This document shows positions 1 to 4,161 of a stretch of DNA of 5,241 nucleotides, one piece after another. The notes beneath the pieces were generated by a model, which was not told where the DNA came from, did not search any database, and worked only from the letters and a program-made list of their open reading frames with translations. The DNA comes from an uncultured Oscillospiraceae bacterium (GTDB lineage Bacteria > Bacillota > Clostridia > Oscillospirales > Acutalibacteraceae). How positions within the stretch are numbered: position 1 is the stretch's first letter; every line of letters begins with the position of its first letter. The position numbers and the translations under genes are program-made. Location: positions 1 to 5,241 of the forward strand of contig UQAZ01000031.1 of NCBI GenBank assembly GCA_900539165.1, read 5' to 3'.

Positions 1-644
1 ATTCCGTATTTTTCTATGCAGCTCTCAACCTCTGCTTTCGTTTCGCTTGCGTGAACAAAAACAGGCGCTTCATATTTTTCTGCAAGCTTTGCCATACCGC
101 CTATTAATTCCTTGCTTGTTGTGTATTCGGCATGAAAGCCAAGCTTGTAGCTTATCAAATCGTTATAGGAATTGTATTTTTTGTAATATTCTTCTACACT
201 CTCAAGGTTTTCGCAAAAATTGTTCAAACCGCTTGTCATTACCGTCCTGAAGCCTATATCGGTGCAGGCACGGGCCATCATTTCAGGATGATAGTACATA
301 TCAAAGCAAGCTGTTTCTCCGCTTGACAGATATTCTAAAATCGCAAGGGAAGAAAGGTCATAAATGTCCTGCGTCTGAAGCCTTGCCTCCATCGGAAATA
401 TTACATCATTGAGCCACGACTGAAGCGGTAAGTCATCAGCAAGTGAGCGAGCAAAGGTCATTGCCGAATGAGTGTGTGCATTCTTAAATGACGGCATTAA
501 AAGATTACCGTTTAGATTGTATGTTTTATCGACAGTCTCATCGCACTCACCTAAGGCGTATATCTTGTCGCCTTTTATAAATACATCCTGTGTTGTAATT
601 TCAAAATCCTTGTTTAATACTAAACCATTTGTAAATTTAATCAT
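1..644 (-). CDS. mtaD: MTA/SAH deaminase-family amidohydrolase, N-terminal 214 residues (3' end outside window)
   Basis: This is a metal-dependent amidohydrolase of the 5-methylthioadenosine/S-adenosylhomocysteine deaminase family, expected to hydrolyse the adenine 6-amino group in the cytosol. The frame is open from ATG at 644 to the window edge; about half of a usual 400-450-residue protein is missing. Visible: a short N-terminal beta-sandwich segment (1-50), the metal-binding HTH motif with His57 and His59 after MPSFKNA, SWL at 76-78, Glu86 in PMEARL, the GFHAEYTTS motif with His171, and VHASET with His198 and Glu201. The order and spacing resemble Thermotoga TM0936. The later metal His and Asp lie outside the window. 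The ATG overlaps the mtnA stop by 8 bases (ATGATTAA) and is preceded by GAGG and AAGGA, so the gene is cotranslated with mtnA and the purine phosphorylase. The substrate is inferred from context: MTA is most likely, 5'-deoxyadenosine or SAH possible. Other amidohydrolases of the same subgroup deaminate guanine or chlorinated triazines, so family confidence is higher than substrate confidence. Confidence 0.9.
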   Translation of the reverse strand, partial: MIKFTNGLVLNKDFEITTQDVFIKGDKIYALGECDETVDKTYNLNGNLLMPSFKNAHTHSAMTFARSLADDLPLQSWLNDVIFPMEARLQTQDIYDLSSLAILEYLSSGETACFDMYYHPEMMARACTDIGFRTVMTSGLNNFCENLESVEEYYKKYNSYNDLISYKLGFHAEYTTSKELIGGMAKLAEKYEAPVFVHASETKAEVESCIEKYG

Positions 645-1614
645 TGTCCTTAATCCTCTTTAGGCTTTCTGTGTAAGGTGCTTTAAGTATTCCTCTGTCT
701 GTGATAATAGCGGTAATCAAGCTGTTGTCCGTTACATCAAATGCAGGGTTGTAGCACTTTGTTTCAGGCAGAGCCATAGGCTTTTCGTACCACATTTCCT
801 TGATTTCGGATTGCTCTCTTTCTTCGATAACAATGTCACCACCGGTCTTACAGTTATAGTCGATTGTTGAATAAGGACCTAAAACATAAAACGGTATACC
901 ATAATACTTTGCAAGAATTGCAGCACCCGATGTGCCTATTTTATTTGCAATATCACCGTTTGCGGCAATCCTGTCCGTGCCTACCAAAACAGCGTCTATT
1001 TTTCCTTGCTTCATAACAAGACTTGCCATATTATCGCATATAAGCGTTGTGTCTATACCTGCCTTTTCAAGCTCAAACGAAGTAAGCCTTGCACCTTGCA
1101 AAAGAGGTCTTGTTTCGTCTACAAATGCGTGAAAATTATATCCTTTTTCAGCACCTAAAATCAAAGGACCTAAGCCCGTTCCGTATTTGCTTGTTGCAAG
1201 CTCGCCCGCATTGCAATGCGTAAGAATTCCGTCTCCGTCTTTTAATAAAGAAAGTCCGTACTCGCTGATTTTTTTGCACATTTCAATATCTTCATTGTGT
1301 ATCGAAATTGCTTCATTCAGTAGATTTTTTCCTTGTTCATAGGCTTTTAGCATTCGTGATGTTGCGTAACTTAAATTAACGGCAGTCGGTCTACACGAAT
1401 CAAGATAAGCCTTTAATTCGCTCTTATCCTCGTCAAGCATAGCCATAGCGTATCCTGCGAATATTCCGATAGCAGGCGCACCTCTTACCTGAAGGGTTTT
1501 TATTGCGTAATAATAATCTTCTTTGGTTTTGGGGTTAAAGTATGTTATTTCGTTGGGAAGCTTAGTTTGGTCAAGTACAAATAGCTTTCCGTCCTTTAGA
1601 TACATATTTTCCAT
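637..1614 (-). CDS. mtnA: S-methyl-5-thioribose-1-phosphate isomerase
   Basis: Cytosolic aldose-ketose isomerase of the eIF2B-related family (325 residues; family members are commonly 320-370). It converts methylthioribose-1-phosphate to methylthioribulose-1-phosphate in methionine salvage. Landmarks: RGAPAIG at 44-50, THCNAG at 132-137 with Cys134, VDETRPLLQGARLT at 165-178, GTDRIAANGD at 212-221 with Asp214, and NPAFDVT at 289-295. Cys134 and Asp214 are 80 residues apart, the same interval as catalytic Cys160 and Asp240 of the Bacillus subtilis enzyme, which identifies them as the catalytic pair. The start at 1614 overlaps the stop of the upstream phosphorylase as TAATG, with GAGGA (1622-1626) as ribosome site inside the upstream gene, so coupled translation is likely. 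No MTR kinase gene (mtnK) is next to it, which fits a supply of methylthioribose-1-phosphate by phosphorolysis. Such enzymes can also accept 5-deoxyribose-1-phosphate, so salvage of 5'-deoxyadenosine is an alternative role. Confidence 0.96.
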   Translation of the reverse strand: MENMYLKDGKLFVLDQTKLPNEITYFNPKTKEDYYYAIKTLQVRGAPAIGIFAGYAMAMLDEDKSELKAYLDSCRPTAVNLSYATSRMLKAYEQGKNLLNEAISIHNEDIEMCKKISEYGLSLLKDGDGILTHCNAGELATSKYGTGLGPLILGAEKGYNFHAFVDETRPLLQGARLTSFELEKAGIDTTLICDNMASLVMKQGKIDAVLVGTDRIAANGDIANKIGTSGAAILAKYYGIPFYVLGPYSTIDYNCKTGGDIVIEEREQSEIKEMWYEKPMALPETKCYNPAFDVTDNSLITAIITDRGILKAPYTESLKRIKDND

Positions 1615-2417
1615 TATATATTCCTCGTTATTTCGGTAATCAGTTTTTCAAATTTAGGTGCAGCTTTTTCCGCAGCCTCACATACTTCCTCAGAACTTAA
1701 AGGCTTTTCGCTTATTCCGCAAGCCATATTTGAAATCAAACTTATTGCACATACTTTCATTGAACAATGCTTTGCGGCGATAGCGTCGATAGCTGTACTC
1801 ATTCCGACAGCATCTGCGCCAAGTCTGCTGAGCATTCTTATTTCTGACGGTGTTTCAAATTGAGGTCCTTTAAGTTGAACAAAAACCCCCTTGTTGAGTT
1901 TAATGTCATTTTCAAATGCGATTTTTTCAATCATTTCTTGCAACTGAGTATCATATACATTGCTCATATCGGGGAAGCGTACACCGTAGTTTTCGTCGTT
2001 TTTTCCTATCAAACAGCTGTCTATAAAGCAGGAAATATGGTCGCTTATCATCATAAGCTCTCCAACATTAAAATCCTTGTTTATAGCACCCACGGCATTT
2101 GTTAAAATAATGCTTTCGCACCCTAAATCTCTCAGCATTCTTATAGGTAATGCTATTTGCTGAGGAGAGTATCCCTCGTATAAATGCACCCTGCCTTGCA
2201 TAATTGCTACTGCATTTCCTGCCAGCGTGCCTAAAATTAATTCACCCTTATGTGACGGTGCTGTTGACATCGGCATACCGGGAATGTCTTTGTATGGTAT
2301 TCTGACAGCATTTTCTACCTTCTCTGCAAGACCGCCTAAACCCGAGCCTAAAACTATTGCGACCCTCGGCTTGAAATCTGTAATTTTTCTTATTGCTTTA
2401 ACTTGCTCACTTTGCAT
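1614..2417 (-). CDS. punA: Trimeric-type 6-oxopurine nucleoside phosphorylase, possible methylthioinosine phosphorylase
   Basis: Full-length (267 residues) member of the PNP/MTAP family that cleaves a purine nucleoside with phosphate to free base plus (deoxy)ribose-1-phosphate. Motifs in order: phosphate-binding LGSGLGGL (23-30, Ser25), SHKGEL (55-60), GRVHLYEGY (75-83; Arg76, His78, Tyr80), LTNAVGAIN (105-113), RFPDMS (147-152), KGPQFETPSE (183-192) and VGMST (204-208). Glu188 and Asn230 match human PNP Glu201 and Asn243, which select 6-oxopurines; true MTA phosphorylases have Ser and Asp there, so this is not an ordinary MTAP. The 5'-OH-binding His (human His257, LSHEEV in typical bacterial PNPs) is replaced by Ser242 in LSSEEV. 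That change, and its place ahead of mtnA and the deaminase gene, suggest a 5'-modified inosine (methylthioinosine or 5'-deoxyinosine) as substrate. ATG at 2417 is preceded by AAAGAG about 8 bases upstream and a promoter at 2453-2481. The symbol is given at family level; general inosine/guanosine salvage is the alternative. Confidence 0.93.
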   Translation of the reverse strand: MQSEQVKAIRKITDFKPRVAIVLGSGLGGLAEKVENAVRIPYKDIPGMPMSTAPSHKGELILGTLAGNAVAIMQGRVHLYEGYSPQQIALPIRMLRDLGCESIILTNAVGAINKDFNVGELMMISDHISCFIDSCLIGKNDENYGVRFPDMSNVYDTQLQEMIEKIAFENDIKLNKGVFVQLKGPQFETPSEIRMLSRLGADAVGMSTAIDAIAAKHCSMKVCAISLISNMACGISEKPLSSEEVCEAAEKAAPKFEKLITEITRNI

Positions 2418-2452
2418 AATATCGCTCTTTCATAGAAATAATTTGTAATTTA

Positions 2453-2481
2453 ATTATATAATAAGCCGTTTGTTAAATCAA
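2453..2481 (-). promoter_or_regulatory. Sigma-A-type promoter of the phosphorylase-mtnA-deaminase operon
   Basis: On the minus strand TTGATT (2476-2481) is followed by a 17-base spacer and a perfect TATAAT (2453-2458). The predicted start near 2446 gives a leader of about 30 bases that ends in AAAGAG before the ATG at 2417. The leader is too short for a riboswitch if this promoter is the one used. Confidence 0.75.
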
Positions 2482-2496
2482 TGGATTTTCTAATAT

Positions 2497-2520
2497 AAAA
2501 AAGCAGATGTAAAAATCTGC
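2497..2520 (-). terminator. Intrinsic terminator with no assigned gene (minus strand)
   Basis: On the minus strand GCAGAT (2515-2520) pairs perfectly with ATCTGC (2503-2508) around a 6-base loop, followed directly by TTTTTT (2497-2502). There is no T-run on the plus side, so it works for minus-strand transcripts. The tRNA-Ser(GCU) gene upstream already has its own closer terminator at 2616-2656. This one is therefore a backup, the end of an unannotated small RNA, or a leader terminator of the phosphorylase operon. Confidence 0.7.
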
Positions 2521-2615
2521 GTTAAAATTAATGTTATCTCATATGCTCACTGTTTCGGTTTGTTGAACGAATATATATGTTATAAATATAAAAATAATAT
2601 ATTGCAATATTGCTC

Positions 2616-2656
2616 AAAAAATAAAAACACTCCGTATACATAAAGTATAAGGAGTG
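2616..2656 (-). terminator. Intrinsic terminator of tRNA-Ser(GCU)
   Basis: Immediately after the encoded CCA, the minus strand forms a hairpin from CACTCC and GGAGTG (2651-2656 with 2628-2633). It is extended by TATAC/GTATA after one mismatch and closed by a short AT loop. A T-rich tract of 12 bases with one A (2616-2627) follows. Its position 4 bases past the tRNA makes the assignment clear. Confidence 0.88.
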
Positions 2657-2660
2657 CCTT

Positions 2661-2751
2661 TGGCGCAGAAGGAGAGATTCGAACTCTCGCGTCGGTTTCC
2701 CGGCCTACGCCCTTAGCAGGGGCGCCTCGTCACCAGCTTGAGTACTTCTGC
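2661..2751 (-). tRNA. tRNA-Ser(GCU), CCA encoded
   Basis: Class II tRNA for AGC/AGU serine codons. The acceptor stem GCAGAAG (2745-2751) pairs with CTTCTGC (2665-2671), followed by discriminator G (2664) and encoded CCA (2661-2663). The D arm has CTC/GAG. The anticodon stem CGCCC/GGGCG encloses loop CTGCTAA with anticodon GCT at 2715-2717. A long variable arm with CGG-GAAA-CCG is the serine signature. The T arm is GAGAG-TTCGAAT-CTCTC. The gene is transcribed away from the neighbouring tRNA-Ser(UGA), from a promoter at 2802-2830. Confidence 0.98.
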
Positions 2752-2801
2752 GTGTAACTTGGTTTTAACCTGTCAAGTTTTTGCAACATCGTGCAGTAAT
2801 T

Positions 2802-2830
2802 ACTCTACCATAACTGAGAATAAAAGTCAA
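2802..2830 (-). promoter_or_regulatory. Promoter of tRNA-Ser(GCU)
   Basis: On the minus strand TTGACT (2825-2830) is followed by a 17-base spacer and TAGAGT (2802-2807). The expected start near 2795 gives a 5' leader of roughly 44 bases before the mature tRNA end at 2751. A second TTGACA lies closer (2771-2776) but has no -10 at the right distance. Confidence 0.65.
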
Positions 2831-2887
2831 GAAAAATATTGCAATATATCAAAGTAAAAAAATATTTGCATTATTCTTAAAAATTTC

Positions 2888-2916
2888 TTGACAAGGTTAT
2901 TAAGTTGTGTTAATAT
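2888..2916 (+). promoter_or_regulatory. Promoter of tRNA-Ser(UGA)
   Basis: A consensus TTGACA (2888-2893), a 17-base spacer and TAATAT (2911-2916) sit directly ahead of the tRNA. The predicted start near 2923 leaves a leader of only about 8 bases. This is a strong sigma-A-type promoter as expected for a tRNA gene. Confidence 0.85.
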
Positions 2917-2930
2917 ATCTAAGCATTCAC

Positions 2931-3019
2931 GCAGAGGTATCGAAGTGGTCATAACGAGGCGGTCTTGAAAACCGTTTGGGTTCACGCCCGCGTGGGTTCG
3001 AATCCCACCCTCTGCGCCA
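2931..3019 (+). tRNA. tRNA-Ser(UGA), CCA encoded
   Basis: Class II tRNA for UCN serine codons. The acceptor stem GCAGAGG (2931-2937) pairs with CCTCTGC (3009-3015), followed by discriminator G (3016) and CCA (3017-3019). The D arm has TCG/CGA. The anticodon stem GCGGT/ACCGT (one G-T pair at its outer end) encloses CTTGAAA with anticodon TGA at 2966-2968. A long variable arm has GGG/CCC. The T arm is GTGGG-TTCGAAT-CCCAC. It is divergent from tRNA-Ser(GCU) and ends at its own terminator. Confidence 0.98.
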
Positions 3020-3024
3020 ATAAG

Positions 3025-3055
3025 TAACACATACTACGGTATGTGTTATTTTTTT
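3025..3055 (+). terminator. Intrinsic terminator of tRNA-Ser(UGA)
   Basis: A perfect 10-bp stem, TAACACATAC (3025-3034) with GTATGTGTTA (3039-3048), closes on a TACG loop and runs into seven T residues (3049-3055). It starts 6 bases after the tRNA CCA. Confidence 0.92.
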
Positions 3056-3067
3056 GCCCAAATTTGC

Positions 3068-3099
3068 AAAAAAGAAAGAAGCCATCATAAAGATGGCTT
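3068..3099 (-). terminator. Intrinsic terminator of the zinc-ribbon gene (and probably the sigma-factor transcript)
   Basis: On the minus strand AAGCCATC (3092-3099) pairs perfectly with GATGGCTT (3079-3086) around a 5-base loop, followed by a T-rich tract with two interruptions (3068-3078). It lies 35 bases beyond the stop codon of the zinc-ribbon gene and faces the tRNA-Ser(UGA) terminator 12 bases away. Confidence 0.88.
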
Positions 3100-3133
3100 A
3101 ATAGTTACTGCGTATTTTTATAATTTATATTGC

Positions 3134-3406
3134 TTAGCCGTTTCTTTTAGCGAAGCATTCGCTGCAATAAACAGGGCGGCCGTCGGTAGGCTTGAATGGT
3201 ACCACACAGGCTTTTCCGCACTCGGCACAGGTTGCTTCGTGATTTTCTCTTGGAGCTTTTGCAGCATTTTTTCTGGCTGTTCTGCAATCCTTGCAACGCT
3301 GAGGCTCGTTTACAAAGCCTTTTTCTGCATAGAATTCCTGCTCGCCCGCAGTAAAGATAAATTCATTTCCGCAATCTTTACATACTAATGTCTTATCTTC
3401 GTACAT
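3134..3406 (-). CDS. Small protein with two zinc-ribbon motifs, function unknown
   Basis: A 90-residue, probably cytosolic protein with four CxxC pairs: Cys9-Cys12, Cys38-Cys41, Cys60-Cys63 and Cys81-Cys84. They pair naturally into two zinc ribbons, residues 7-45 and 58-88, joined by a basic, Ala-rich linker (RTARKNAAKAPREN). The N-terminal unit (LVCKDCGNEFIFTAGEQEFYAEKGF...P.RCKDCR) is the pattern of the widespread 'probable zinc-ribbon' family; the second ends CSECF. Such proteins may bind nucleic acid, the ribosome or another protein, but nothing here shows which. There is no signal peptide or membrane segment. Start 3406 is supported by the ribosome site AGAGGTGG just upstream. The gene follows the SigH-like factor by 97 bases on the same strand. 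That gap shows no convincing promoter or terminator, so cotranscription is possible. Confidence 0.9.
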   Translation of the reverse strand: MYEDKTLVCKDCGNEFIFTAGEQEFYAEKGFVNEPQRCKDCRTARKNAAKAPRENHEATCAECGKACVVPFKPTDGRPVYCSECFAKRNG

Positions 3407-3412
3407 GATTTT

Positions 3413-3421
3413 CCACCTCTC
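3413..3421 (-). promoter_or_regulatory. Strong ribosome binding site of the zinc-ribbon gene
   Basis: The minus strand reads GAGAGGTGG, then six bases (AAAATC) and the ATG at 3406. This near-perfect Shine-Dalgarno confirms both the start and that this small reading frame is translated. Confidence 0.85.
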
Positions 3422-3503
3422 TATATATTTTGCCGGGGAAAAGGCTTCGGAACTTCTTTCCTTTGGGTTTTGCAGTATTAACTAAGTCCTAACCTTGTAT
3501 TAT

Positions 3504-4058
3504 TCAAAAAGAAACTTGCGACAGCTTCTTGCGAATACGCTGCATTGCGTTATCAACAGCCTTTGGGTTTTTGTCGAGCTTTTCGGCAGTCTGAGCATAA
3601 GAGCATCCCATAATATGAAGTCGTAATACCTCATTTTCAAAGCTTGAAAGCTCCTCATAAAGAAGCTTGCTGAGAACGCTTACGCTTTCGCTTGCCATAT
3701 ATTCGTCCTCTGCACTCAAATGCACCTTTTCGTCAAAAACATCCTCGTTTTCTATAAAAACAAGATTGCTCTGCGGAATGTCCTTTAATCTCGACGCTTT
3801 TTTTATCGCCGTGATTATTGAGTTATTTATGCAGTGAGTGGCATATGTAGTGAATAATGCACCTTTGTCCTCATTATAAGATTTGATTGCGGCAAGCAAC
3901 CCGATAAGTCCTTCTTGAATTATATCATCTCGCTCAAGAGGTGCGTTTTGATATTTCGTTGCTGCTGTGTCAACCAAATATTTGTATCTTATAATAAGCT
4001 CATTGATTGCATTGTCATCATTTCTGTTAGAAAAAAGCTCTTTTTCGGATGCAGTCAT
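3504..4058 (-). CDS. sigH: SigH-like RNA polymerase sigma factor (sigma-70 family)
   Basis: A 184-residue sigma-70 family protein that should direct RNA polymerase to alternative promoters; in spore formers SigH (Spo0H) acts at the transition to stationary phase and sporulation. Region 2 covers about residues 18-95, with DDIIQEGLIGLLAAIKSY (44-61) for core binding and -10 recognition around FTTYATHCINNSIITAIKKA. The stretch IITAIKKASRLKDIPQ (81-96) is very close to what SigH proteins carry. Region 4 covers about 135-181, with the helix-turn-helix SYAQTAEKLDKNPKAVDNAMQRIRKKL; the KAVDNAMQRI segment is again SigH-like. The start is the ATG at 4058 with GGAGG four bases upstream. A longer frame from TTG at 4094 would add 12 residues that are really the ribosome site and promoter. 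It is somewhat shorter than B. subtilis SigH (218 residues), and it lies behind ychF rather than beside rpmG-secE-nusG as in Bacillus, so it may be a paralogue. Confidence 0.9.
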   Translation of the reverse strand: MTASEKELFSNRNDDNAINELIIRYKYLVDTAATKYQNAPLERDDIIQEGLIGLLAAIKSYNEDKGALFTTYATHCINNSIITAIKKASRLKDIPQSNLVFIENEDVFDEKVHLSAEDEYMASESVSVLSKLLYEELSSFENEVLRLHIMGCSYAQTAEKLDKNPKAVDNAMQRIRKKLSQVSF

Positions 4059-4062
4059 ATAA

Positions 4063-4067
4063 CCTCC
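4063..4067 (-). promoter_or_regulatory. Ribosome binding site that fixes the sigma-factor start
   Basis: The minus strand reads GGAGG-TTAT-ATG, a textbook Shine-Dalgarno placed for the ATG at 4058. It excludes the in-frame TTG at 4094, whose extra codons would run through this site. Confidence 0.9.
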
Positions 4068-4076
4068 GATAAAATA

Positions 4077-4105
4077 ATAATATAATATTAACAATTATCT
4101 GTCAA
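4077..4105 (-). promoter_or_regulatory. Promoter of the SigH-like gene
   Basis: On the minus strand a consensus TTGACA (4100-4105) is followed by a 17-base spacer and TATTAT (4077-4082). The predicted start near 4070 leaves a leader of only about 12 bases, just enough to contain GGAGG. The spacer is very AT-rich, so the exact -10 is uncertain. The -35 is duplicated 12 bases upstream. Confidence 0.65.
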
Positions 4106-4121
4106 CACATTTGTCAACACA
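4100..4121. repeat. Tandem 12-bp repeat carrying two TTGACA boxes
   Basis: TGTGTTGACA occurs twice on the minus strand, at 4112-4121 and 4100-4109, separated by two A residues, giving a period of 12 bp. The copy nearer the gene serves as the -35 of the sigma-factor promoter. The distal copy has no matching -10 at 16-18 bases. Confidence 0.85.
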
Positions 4122-4132
4122 TTGTGCGGATT

Positions 4133-4161
4133 TGTATAAAAAACAGTCGGTTTTTTATACA
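4133..4161. terminator. Perfect 12-bp inverted repeat over the ychF stop codon, possible bidirectional terminator
   Basis: TGTATAAAAAAC (minus strand 4150-4161) is perfectly complementary to GTTTTTTATACA (4133-4144) around the 5-base loop CGACT. The ychF TAA stop (4155-4157) lies in the first arm. A-run, short core, T-run on either strand is the layout of a bidirectional terminator. The GC content of the stem is low, however, and the T-run is part of the stem, so efficiency is doubtful. Confidence 0.5.

Noticed and set aside
47..326. Two overlapping plus-strand frames at the left edge
   Set aside because: They lie opposite the amidohydrolase, whose motifs are unmistakable, and have no recognisable product.
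1614..2417. Assignment of the phosphorylase as an MTA phosphorylase (MtnP)
   Set aside because: The base-contacting residues are Glu188 and Asn230 as in 6-oxopurine PNPs, not the Ser and Asp of MTA phosphorylases. The neighbouring deaminase would also make MTAP unnecessary.
2418..2620. A purine, SAM or preQ1 riboswitch in front of the phosphorylase operon
   Set aside because: None of the conserved core sequences were recognised, and the best promoter leaves a leader of only about 30 bases.
2661..3019. The tRNA pair as an integration site of a mobile element
   Set aside because: Both tRNAs are complete with CCA and terminator. No integrase gene and no repeated tRNA 3' fragment is seen.
2827..3030. 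A 67-codon minus-strand reading frame, with GAEGGIRTHAGVNPNGFQDR-like translation
   Set aside because: It is the antisense of tRNA-Ser(UGA). This peptide pattern is a well-known false protein in databases caused by serine tRNA genes.
3041..3388. A 115-codon plus-strand frame opposite the zinc-ribbon gene
   Set aside because: It begins inside the tRNA terminator, has no ribosome site, and is a shadow of the Cys-rich gene with its strong Shine-Dalgarno and terminator.
3422..3503. A hairpin or terminator between the sigma gene and the zinc-ribbon gene (GGAA/TTCC and AAAGG/CCTTT pairings), and a TTGAAT box near 3507-3512
   Set aside because: The pairings are short and mutually exclusive, no T-run follows, and TTGAAT lacks a good -10 at 16-18 bases.
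3504..4094. A longer sigma-factor frame starting at TTG 4094
   Set aside because: The 12 extra residues (MLILYYYFIGGY) are a translation of the AT-rich promoter and the GGAGG site. The ATG at 4058 is ideally placed.
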